From assembly GCA_031280325.1 (NCBI GenBank), contig JAITGW010000098.1, positions 1-7,517 of the forward strand: DNA of 7,517 nt, written 5' to 3'. The DNA comes from Oscillospiraceae bacterium. Lineage in GTDB: Bacteria > Bacillota > Clostridia > Oscillospirales > Oscillospiraceae. The notes beneath the pieces are model-generated. The model saw nothing but the letters and a program-made list of their open reading frames with translations, did no database searches and had not been told where the DNA came from. A program made the position numbers and the translations under genes. Below are positions 1 through 5,235 of this stretch, piece by piece (the stretch's first letter is position 1; every line of letters begins with the position of its first letter).

Positions 1-692
1 TGCGCTTTGCGGGAATCGGCGGGCTTATCATAATCGGCGGAGACGGCTCGTTCCGCGGCGCGCTCCATCTTCACAGACTTGGAATCCGCGTTATGTGCCT
101 GCCCGGAACGATCGACAACGACATTGGCTGCACAAGCTATACAATCGGCTTTGACACGGCGCTCAATACCGCGATTGAGGCCGTTGACCGCCTTGACGAC
201 ACCATGCAGTCGCATGAGCGCTGCTCCGTTGTGGAGGTTATGGGTCACAAATCAGGTCATCTTGCGCTCCGCGTCTCTCTTGCGGCGGGCGCAATCGCCA
301 CCCTCATACCGGAGCGCAAGCCAAATCTGCCCGAGGCGGTTGCGAGAATCCGCGATTCGCGCCTTGCGGGGCGCACGCATTTCACCGTCATTGTCGCGGA
401 GGGCGTGATGGATCCGCGTGAGACCGCGCGGATTCTGTACGCCGAAACCGGAGTCGAGACGCGCGTCACTACTCTCGGTCATCTCCAGCGCGGCGGAACA
501 CCGGGTGCGCGCGACAGGGTCACAGCAGCTCGCATGGGTTATGAGGCGGTGCGCCTTCTGCGCTCCGGACAGGCGGGAATGGTCGTGTGTATGCAGGGGG
601 ATGAGCTCACGAGTACCGATATTGAAGCCGCGCTGAAGATAAAAAAAGCTCCCGAGCGGGAAATTATCGACCAGCTGGCGTTTAACCTCTGA
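1..692 (+). CDS. pfkA: ATP-dependent 6-phosphofructokinase, C-terminal 229 residues (5' end outside window)
   Basis: Phosphorylates fructose 6-phosphate to fructose 1,6-bisphosphate with ATP, the committed step of glycolysis, in the cytoplasm. The first complete codon is at 3; the stop is TGA at 690-692. The fragment aligns without gaps to E. coli PfkA as I remember it (fragment residue + 89 = E. coli number). GGDGS (D14 = D103) and PGTIDND (G35 = G124, catalytic D38 = D127, D40 = D129) are present; Gly at these sites marks an ATP enzyme rather than a pyrophosphate one. R73 (R162), E133 (E222), R154 (R243), H160 (H249) and R163 (R252) for fructose 6-phosphate are all kept. Oddities: R171 is His (residue 82), and most of the allosteric effector residues in this part are replaced (R154 to D, E187 to I, K211 to A, K214 to T). 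The C-terminus is of normal length. Roughly the first 90 residues lie outside the window. Confidence 0.96.
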   Translation, partial: RFAGIGGLIIIGGDGSFRGALHLHRLGIRVMCLPGTIDNDIGCTSYTIGFDTALNTAIEAVDRLDDTMQSHERCSVVEVMGHKSGHLALRVSLAAGAIATLIPERKPNLPEAVARIRDSRLAGRTHFTVIVAEGVMDPRETARILYAETGVETRVTTLGHLQRGGTPGARDRVTAARMGYEAVRLLRSGQAGMVVCMQGDELTSTDIEAALKIKKAPEREIIDQLAFNL

Positions 693-710
693 CGAATATG
701 CGGCATACCC

Positions 711-754
711 CGCGCGCGTATCCCGCCGGGCTCACGCAAGCGGCCACGCGCGCG
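711..754. repeat. GC-rich inverted repeat between pfkA and the sigma gene
   Basis: A perfect 9-bp dyad: CGCGCGCGT at 711-719 and ACGCGCGCG at 746-754, with a 26-base loop. It begins 19 bases after the pfkA stop, where a terminator would be expected, but no T run follows (the next bases are CAAACAAAT). It could be a weak or factor-dependent transcript end. It could also be chance, because CG-alternating runs are common throughout this sequence. Confidence 0.25.
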
Positions 755-775
755 CAAACAAATGATCTCAATGCC

Positions 776-803
776 GCAACCGACTCCATTTTTTTCGGTC
801 TAT
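776..803 (+). promoter_or_regulatory. Candidate ECF-type promoter for the sigma/anti-sigma operon
   Basis: GCAACCG at 776-782 and GTCTAT at 798-803 are separated by 15 bases that include seven consecutive T (789-795). This resembles the ECF layout with an AAC core at -35 and the E. coli sigma-E form GGAACTT-N15-GTCTAA. Transcription would start near 809-810, leaving a short leader that just includes the gggagg ribosome binding site at 815-820. ECF genes often drive their own promoter, which fits the position. No good sigma-A promoter is visible here. The match is by eye to a degenerate consensus, so it is only a candidate. Confidence 0.35.
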
Positions 804-814
804 ATCATTGTCAA

Positions 815-820
815 GGGAGG
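815..820 (+). promoter_or_regulatory. Ribosome binding site that fixes the sigma factor start at GTG 827
   Basis: GGGAGG lies 6 bases before a GTG at 827, ideal spacing. The longer reading from ATG 698 has no such site, and its extra 43 residues look unlike sigma factor sequence. Confidence 0.85.
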
Positions 821-826
821 TCAGGC

Positions 827-1387
827 GTGGACGACCGCGAGCTTATAGCGCTGTTTTTCGCCAGGCAGGAGAGCGCAATCGAGCGCACCTCAAGTAAATA
901 CAGGAGTTACTGCTCAAAAATCGCGAGAAACATTCTCCGTTCCGAGGAGGACGCGGAGGAATGCGTCGCCGACACCTGGCTGCGCGCGTGGAACTCAATC
1001 CCTCCGGCGCGGCCCGATAATTTTGCCGCGTACATAGGGAAAATCACGCGAAACCTCGCGCTCAACCGCCTGGAAGCCCGCTCCGCGGCGCGCCGCGGCG
1101 GAGGCGTGGAGCCGCTTGCCCTTGATGAGCTTTCTGACATTCTATCCGGCGGCGGCGCGCCGTTTGACGAGACTGAGCTTCGGAGACTGACAGAGGCGAT
1201 AAACGTATTTTTGCAAACTCTCGACAAAGCCGCGCGCCTCGCGTTCGTCCGACGCTATTGGCTTGGCGACGGAATTTCGGAGATCGCCCGCCTTCTTGAC
1301 GCAAGCGACAGCAAAATCAAATCAATGCTGCTCCGCGCACGCAGAAAACTTAAAAAACACTTGGAAACGGAGGGGTTTGACGTATGA
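827..1387 (+). CDS. ECF-type sigma-70 family RNA polymerase sigma factor, 186 aa
   Basis: Directs RNA polymerase to a specific promoter set, probably in response to an envelope or external signal passed on by the membrane protein encoded next. Region 2 spans about residues 9-83, with the typical SEEDAEECVADTWLRAW stretch (39-55) and a NFAAYIGKITRNLALNRLEA helix (65-84). A variable linker (85-119) follows. Region 4 spans about 120-182, with a helix-turn-helix around GISEIARLLDASDSKIKSMLLRARRKL (149-175). There is no region 1 or 3, and the length is normal for the group. It starts at GTG 827 after a strong GGGAGG. The stop TGA (1385-1387) overlaps the ATG of the next gene, so the two are translationally coupled. 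The type, starting MDDRELI..FFARQE, is familiar from Clostridia, where it sits beside a one-helix membrane protein. The target genes cannot be told from the sequence. Confidence 0.93.
   Translation: MDDRELIALFFARQESAIERTSSKYRSYCSKIARNILRSEEDAEECVADTWLRAWNSIPPARPDNFAAYIGKITRNLALNRLEARSAARRGGGVEPLALDELSDILSGGGAPFDETELRRLTEAINVFLQTLDKAARLAFVRRYWLGDGISEIARLLDASDSKIKSMLLRARRKLKKHLETEGFDV
1369..1375 (+). promoter_or_regulatory. Internal ribosome binding site for the putative anti-sigma gene
   Basis: GGAGGGG lies inside the last codons of the sigma gene, 8 bases before ATG 1384. It supports the overlapping start and coupled translation of the pair. Confidence 0.75.
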
Positions 1388-1950
1388 ATAAGCTGGATTT
1401 ATACCGCGCCGTCGGCGAAATTGACAATCGCTTCATCGCCGAGGCGATCAATCCCGCCCGCTCAAAATGCCGCAAAGCGGAGCAGCCCGCGATAACAGAA
1501 TATCACGGAGAGTATCCCTCCGAGCGCTCAAAGAAACGCCGCGCCGGATTTACGAAGTTCATCCCAGCCGCAGCGTGCTTTTTGCTCCTTGTGCTTTCAG
1601 CGGCATATTTCATCCCGATGTTCACGCATGTTTTTCAGAAAGCGTCTCATACAGCATACGACCCGGCGCAGTCTGTCATCATGGACGCCGCGATGACGGA
1701 GAGAGCGGCCTCCAATTCGGGCTCGGATTACGCCCTTGAGGCGCCTGAAGAGTCAGACAAATTTTACAGCGGCACTTACGGCCAAACCCCGGAGACGATC
1801 TCTCTCCCTGAAATATCCATATCCGGCGGCGCGTCTGCCGTTGATAAACGGGAAAACGGACGCGTTTGCGCCGTTTCCCCGTCCGCGCTGTTTCGTTCCA
1901 TGTCCTCTTTTGATCTCTTGCCGCGCAACATTTTCGATGTTTTTTCATAA
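1384..1950 (+). CDS. Putative anti-sigma factor, single-pass membrane protein, 188 aa
   Basis: Probably holds the upstream sigma factor at the membrane until a signal releases it; this is inferred from gene order and architecture, not from a conserved catalytic motif. The N-terminal cytoplasmic part (1-58) begins MNKLDLYRAVGEIDNRFIAEA, the short helix type seen at the start of clostridial ECF partner proteins, and ends in a basic patch (KKRR, 50-53). One hydrophobic helix spans about 59-80 (FIPAAACFLLLVLSAAYFIPMF). The remaining ~108 residues would be outside the cell and are rich in Ser, Ala, Glu and Tyr, with no domain I recognise. The ATG overlaps the sigma stop (ATGA at 1384-1387). Oddities: the outer part is plain for this kind of protein, its last 35 codons contain a strong hairpin, and the same frame stays open after the stop to 2108, so a recent truncation is possible but unproven. 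Confidence 0.8.
   Translation: MNKLDLYRAVGEIDNRFIAEAINPARSKCRKAEQPAITEYHGEYPSERSKKRRAGFTKFIPAAACFLLLVLSAAYFIPMFTHVFQKASHTAYDPAQSVIMDAAMTERAASNSGSDYALEAPEESDKFYSGTYGQTPETISLPEISISGGASAVDKRENGRVCAVSPSALFRSMSSFDLLPRNIFDVFS
1848..1882 (+). repeat. Strong RNA hairpin inside the 3' end of the putative anti-sigma gene
   Basis: ACGGGAAAACGG (1848-1859) pairs with CCGTTTCCCCGT (1871-1882) at 11 of 12 positions. The loop adds CGC/GCG (1861-1863 with 1868-1870) after a one-base bulge, closing on four bases. No T run follows at once; the nearest is six T at 1940-1945. It may be an attenuator, an RNA stability element or a degenerate terminator. Confidence 0.4.
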
Positions 1951-2067
1951 TCTGCGCGGGCTGGCAAATCAGCTGCTCTGCGCCGCACGCGTCTGCCGGA
2001 AAACTGCCGTCTTGACGCTTCCCGCCGTTCGGCAATGCTCTGCGGTGCGGCGGCGCTGCCAGGAAAA

Positions 2068-3897
2068 TCAGACGATCTCAACCTTAAAGCTTTCCAGCCA
2101 ATAGTTTAGCTGAAGGAAATATCCTATAGTCTGCGGCGCGGTCATCAGCTGACCATACCACGGCACGGCACTTGTGTCACACGTCAGCGCCTCAAGCGCT
2201 TCACGCCGAACAATCCGCAGCACAGGCGCGTTCCGTGAATTCAAAACCTCCCGCAGCATTTGTATCATAAGCGCCATATATTCGGGATTGTGCGTTTTCG
2301 GATACGGGCTTTTTTTTCGCTCCAGCACACGGCGCGGCAGATAGTCCGCCATGGCGGCGCGGAGCAGCCCTTTCTCAACGCCGTTATGATCCTTATATTC
2401 CCACGGCAGGCTATAGAGATATTCCGCTATGCGATAGTCGCAGAATGGCACGCGCACCTCAAGTCCGGAATACATGGACATACGGTCTTTTCTGTCCAGC
2501 AGCGTCTGCATAAACCAGCGGAAGTTCAGGTTCACCATCTCTCGCAGGCGGCGTTCCTGACCGGAAAGTCCGGCAAGCGCGCTCGATTCTGACAGCGTTG
2601 CGCCGTACCGTGCCGCAACATAGCCCGCGCCGTCGATTTCCCATTCCGGGGCAAGCATTTCTTGCCGCCGCGCGGCGCTTTGCGCCCATGGAAAGCCGTT
2701 CACCGCGCGCACTTCCGGGTCTCGGTACCACGGATAACCTCCGAAAATTTCGTCCGCAGACTCGCCCGACAAGCCAACTGTGGCGTGTTTTTTTATTTCC
2801 CGGCAAAACAGCAGCAGCGATGAGTCAACATCTGCCATGCCCGGCAGTCCGCGCGCAAGAGTTGCCTCATACAGCGCATCCGCAAGCTCCGCGCTGTCAA
2901 GCTCAACCTTGTACCCGGCCGCGCCGATATGCTCGTTCATAAGCCCGATATACTCGTCGTCGCTCGACGGCTGAAACTTACCCGATTGAAAATATTTGTC
3001 GTTTCCTCGGTATCCCACGGAAAATGTGCGCAGCGCTTCGCCGCGCTCAGACAGGCGCCTCGCCGCGATTGCGGAGATTATGCTTGAATCCAGTCCTCCG
3101 GAGAGAAAGGTGCAAATCGGCACGTCGGACACGAGCTGACGCTCTATCGCGTCGGTGACAAGCGCGCGCGTCGTCTCCACAGCCGTCTCGAACGAATCAG
3201 TATTCTCTCGGTCAACGAGAGACCAATATTTTCGTTTTCGCATCACGCCCCGATGGAAAAACGCGCACTCCCCCGGCTCAAGCTCCTCGATTCCGGACAG
3301 GACGCCGCAGCCCGGTGTGCGCCCCGGCCCGAGGAAAATAAGCTCCGCAACGCCGTTTTTATCAAGCCGCGCCGGAATGCCGCTGTGCGCAAGAAGCGCC
3401 GCTATCTCCGACGCAAAAATCAGGGAACCCGCGCGTATCGTATAGAAAAGCGGCTTGACGCCTATACGGTCGCGCGCGAGAAACAGCGTCTGGCTGTGCC
3501 GCTCCCAAACCGCAAACGCAAAAATGCCGTTAAAGCGCGAAACGCAATCCGCTCCCCATTCAAGATACGCGCGCCCAAGAGCTTCCGTATCACTGCGCGA
3601 GCGGAATTTGTGACCGCGCGACTTCAGCTCTCCCCTCAGCTCATCGGTATTATAAAGCTCTCCGTTATAGATTAATATGTATTTCTCGCGCCCCCGCGTA
3701 AATTCCATGGGCTGCCGCCCGTTTTCAATGTCGATGACCGCAAGGCGCGTATGCACAAGCGCCGCTCCCGGACTGTAGACAATTCCGCTTTGGTCAGGAC
3801 CTCGGCGCAGGAGCGCAGAGCGCATCGCCTCAAAATCCGCGGCGCGGTACTCCAGGTTCTCATTTTCGCGGGCAACCTGCCCGGCAATTCCGCACAT
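2068..3897 (-). CDS. asnB: Asparagine synthetase, glutamine-hydrolysing, 609 aa
   Basis: Makes asparagine from aspartate, ATP and glutamine in the cytoplasm. The N-terminal glutaminase domain (about 2-200) begins MCGIAGQ with nucleophile Cys2. It keeps R51 (HTRLAVID), N78-G79-E80 (IYNGELYN) and D103 (SDTE), the glutamine-binding set of class II amidotransferases. The C-terminal synthetase domain (about 235-540) has the ATP pyrophosphatase loop SGGLDSS (266-272), GLSGESADEIFGGYPWY (375-391), and DRKDRMSMYSGLEVRVPF (468-485). Nothing essential seems missing, and the length matches the ~610-residue clostridial form, near the size of B. subtilis AsnO. The start is fixed by chemistry, since Cys must follow the removed Met, and by GGGAGG 8 bases upstream; longer readings to ATG 3903 or 3987 would bury Cys2. 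It is divergent from tgt and convergent with the sigma operon; no clear terminator is seen in the 117 bases beyond its stop. Confidence 0.96.
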   Translation of the reverse strand: MCGIAGQVARENENLEYRAADFEAMRSALLRRGPDQSGIVYSPGAALVHTRLAVIDIENGRQPMEFTRGREKYILIYNGELYNTDELRGELKSRGHKFRSRSDTEALGRAYLEWGADCVSRFNGIFAFAVWERHSQTLFLARDRIGVKPLFYTIRAGSLIFASEIAALLAHSGIPARLDKNGVAELIFLGPGRTPGCGVLSGIEELEPGECAFFHRGVMRKRKYWSLVDRENTDSFETAVETTRALVTDAIERQLVSDVPICTFLSGGLDSSIISAIAARRLSERGEALRTFSVGYRGNDKYFQSGKFQPSSDDEYIGLMNEHIGAAGYKVELDSAELADALYEATLARGLPGMADVDSSLLLFCREIKKHATVGLSGESADEIFGGYPWYRDPEVRAVNGFPWAQSAARRQEMLAPEWEIDGAGYVAARYGATLSESSALAGLSGQERRLREMVNLNFRWFMQTLLDRKDRMSMYSGLEVRVPFCDYRIAEYLYSLPWEYKDHNGVEKGLLRAAMADYLPRRVLERKKSPYPKTHNPEYMALMIQMLREVLNSRNAPVLRIVRREALEALTCDTSAVPWYGQLMTAPQTIGYFLQLNYWLESFKVEIV

Positions 3898-3905
3898 ACT
3901 CATAT

Positions 3906-3911
3906 CCTCCC
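3906..3911 (-). promoter_or_regulatory. Ribosome binding site that fixes the asnB start
   Basis: GGGAGG on the minus strand (plus-strand CCTCCC) is 8 bases before ATG 3897. The alternative ATG at 3903 would be only 2 bases away, too close, and would leave Cys at position 4. Confidence 0.85.
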
Positions 3912-3916
3912 GATAA

Positions 3917-3935
3917 ATAGCGTTGATATCGCTAT
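3917..3935. promoter_or_regulatory. Short dyad upstream of asnB
   Basis: ATAGCG (3917-3922) and CGCTAT (3930-3935) form a perfect 6-bp inverted repeat around a 7-base TTGATAT centre, just upstream of the asnB ribosome binding site. In this 88-base divergent region it could be an operator or a small leader hairpin. Six base pairs is weak evidence. Confidence 0.25.
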
Positions 3936-3939
3936 AGTA

Positions 3940-3957
3940 TGTTCCAGGGCTTGAACA
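3940..3957. promoter_or_regulatory. Dyad overlapping the tgt -35 box, possible operator
   Basis: TGTTC (3940-3944) and GAACA (3953-3957) form an inverted repeat, with two further inner pairs (A3946-T3951 and G3947-C3950). The right arm overlaps the TTGAAC -35 box of tgt at 3951-3956, where a bound repressor could block polymerase. It runs opposite to the Firmicutes LexA box (GAAC-N4-GTTC), so it is not that site. The binding protein is unknown. Confidence 0.3.
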
Positions 3958-3979
3958 GGTGCGCCGGGTGTGGTATAAT
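3951..3979 (+). promoter_or_regulatory. Sigma-A promoter of tgt
   Basis: TTGAAC (3951-3956), a 17-base spacer, then TATAAT (3974-3979) preceded by TGG, an extended -10. This is close to the housekeeping consensus and is the best promoter in the window. The usual start point, about 7 bases after the -10 box, falls at 3986, the A of the tgt ATG. Confidence 0.85.
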
Positions 3980-3985
3980 GCCGGC

Positions 3986-5116
3986 ATGTTTACTTTACTG
4001 AAAACCGAAAACCGCGCAAGGCGGGGCGAGCTTTCAACCGCCCACGGCTCCGTTCAGACGCCGGCGTTCATGAACGTCGCGACGCAGGGCGCGATGAAAG
4101 GCGCGATAACCGCCGCGGACTTATCCGGAGCGAAATGTCAGATCGCCCTCTCAAACACATATCATCTCCACGTTCGCCCGGGAGACGAGCTTATTGCCCG
4201 ACAAGGCGGGCTGCATAAATTTATGGCATGGAACAAGCCGATACTCACCGACAGCGGCGGATTTCAGGTGTTCTCGCTTGCCGGGCTGCGAAAAATTTCG
4301 GAGGACGGCGTGAAGTTCGCGTCACACGTTGACGGCCGGCGGATTTTCATGTCGCCGGAGGACTCTATTCGCATTCAAAGCAATCTCGGCTCGGACATTG
4401 CCATGGCGTTTGACGAATGTATTGAAATTCCCGCGGCATATGAGTATGCAAAAGCGTCGTGCGAGCGAACCTTCCGCTGGCTCGTCCGCTGCCGTGACGA
4501 GTGGGAGACGAGGCGCGGCATAGACGGCGCAATCAATCCCGGACAGCTTTTGTTCGGGATCAACCAAGGGGCGACATTCCATGCTTTGCGCGCTGAGCAT
4601 ATGAAAAAATGCGCTGAGCTTATGCTTCCGGGCTACGCAATCGGCGGACTTGCCGTGGGCGAAACACACGATGAGATGTACGACATAATCGACGCCGTGG
4701 AGGAGCATATGCCCTCTGACCGTCCGCGCTATCTCATGGGCGTCGGCACTCCGGGGAACATTATCGAGGCTGTTGCCCGCGGCGTTGACATGTTTGACTG
4801 CGTCATGCCGGCGCGCAACGGGCGGCACGGGCATTTTTTCACGGACCGCGGCATCGTAAACATCAGCAACGCGCGCTATGCCGAGGATTCGCAGCCGGTC
4901 GACGCCCGGTGCGGCTGCCCCGTCTGCAAAACGTATTCGCGCGCGTATATCCGCCACCTCTTCAAGTGCGGAGAGACGCTTTCGCTCCGCCTTGCGGTGA
5001 CGCATAATCTGTGGTTTTACAACACGCTTATGGAGAATATCCGCGCGGCGCTCGACATCGGAACCTTTGAGAAATTCAGGAATAATTCCGGGCGATTTGA
5101 TAAGCGGGCACAGTAA
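3986..5116 (+). CDS. tgt: Queuine/preQ1 tRNA-guanine transglycosylase, 376 aa
   Basis: Swaps guanine at the wobble position (34) of GUN-anticodon tRNAs for preQ1 in queuosine synthesis, in the cytoplasm. It is a TIM-barrel enzyme. SNTYHLHVRPG (56-66), LTDSGGFQVFSL (87-98, D89 the proposed general acid/base), AFDEC (141-145), GYAIGGLAVGE (216-226) and the nucleophile Asp in MFDCVMP (D271) are all present. The zinc site is CGCPVC (C309, C311, C314) plus H340 in THNL. The length is typical. The motif after the nucleophile reads MPARNGRHG where MPTRxxRNG is usual. ATG 3986 is chosen because MFTLLKTENRARRGEL matches the family N-terminus; GTG 3959 would place 9 extra codons over the promoter. There is no ribosome binding site before the ATG. 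It stands alone here, without queA or yajC. Confidence 0.96.
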   Translation: MFTLLKTENRARRGELSTAHGSVQTPAFMNVATQGAMKGAITAADLSGAKCQIALSNTYHLHVRPGDELIARQGGLHKFMAWNKPILTDSGGFQVFSLAGLRKISEDGVKFASHVDGRRIFMSPEDSIRIQSNLGSDIAMAFDECIEIPAAYEYAKASCERTFRWLVRCRDEWETRRGIDGAINPGQLLFGINQGATFHALRAEHMKKCAELMLPGYAIGGLAVGETHDEMYDIIDAVEEHMPSDRPRYLMGVGTPGNIIEAVARGVDMFDCVMPARNGRHGHFFTDRGIVNISNARYAEDSQPVDARCGCPVCKTYSRAYIRHLFKCGETLSLRLAVTHNLWFYNTLMENIRAALDIGTFEKFRNNSGRFDKRAQ

Positions 5117-5200
5117 AACAGAATAAAAATCCGTTTGTGCGCAAAATTTAATCAAATCTTAACTATTTTACGCGGGTATTCTTCAGGCGCGCGAGTTACT

Positions 5201-5235
5201 ATGTACGCACATAAACCGAAAGGACGCGTGTACAT
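5201..5235 (+). repeat. Dyad around the ribosome binding site of the glycosyltransferase gene
   Basis: ATGTAC (5201-5206) is the perfect inverted match of GTACAT (5230-5235), which touches the ATG at 5236. The AAGGA ribosome binding site (5219-5223) lies in the 23-base loop. A folded leader would pair the bases just before the start codon, a possible but weak way to tune translation. Confidence 0.25.

Noticed and set aside
698..826. N-terminal extension of the sigma factor from ATG 698
   Set aside because: There is no ribosome binding site, the 43 extra residues are not sigma-like, the extension would cover the candidate promoter, and GGGAGG with correct spacing points to GTG 827.
1927..1945. 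Terminator at the end of the putative anti-sigma gene (AACAT / ATGTT followed by T)
   Set aside because: The stem is only five mostly A-T pairs, too weak for a convincing rho-independent terminator.
1951..2067. Hidden gene or RNA between the sigma operon and asnB
   Set aside because: It is only 117 bases between converging genes. Small imperfect GC stems can be drawn, but no T run, start site or recognisable RNA is present.
3917..3946. ECF-like promoter upstream of asnB (GGAACAT with a CGCTAT on the minus strand)
   Set aside because: The predicted start near 3910 would cut into the asnB ribosome binding site, and the -10 match is poor, so a shared regulon with the sigma operon is not supported.
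3940..3957. LexA (SOS) box
   Set aside because: The arms run GTTC then GAAC, opposite to the Firmicutes LexA site GAAC-N4-GTTC, and the spacing differs.
3959..3985. GTG start for tgt at 3959
   Set aside because: It would lie upstream of the -10 box of the strong tgt promoter, has no ribosome binding site, and adds residues not seen in the family.
3898..3987. Longer asnB start at 3987 or at ATG 3903
   Set aside because: The glutaminase Cys must become the N-terminal residue, so translation has to begin at the ATG directly before the TGC codon; the ribosome binding site spacing agrees.
4322..5155. 277-codon open frame on the minus strand opposite tgt
   Set aside because: It is a shadow of a well-supported gene, of odd composition, and in GC-rich DNA such antisense frames are expected.
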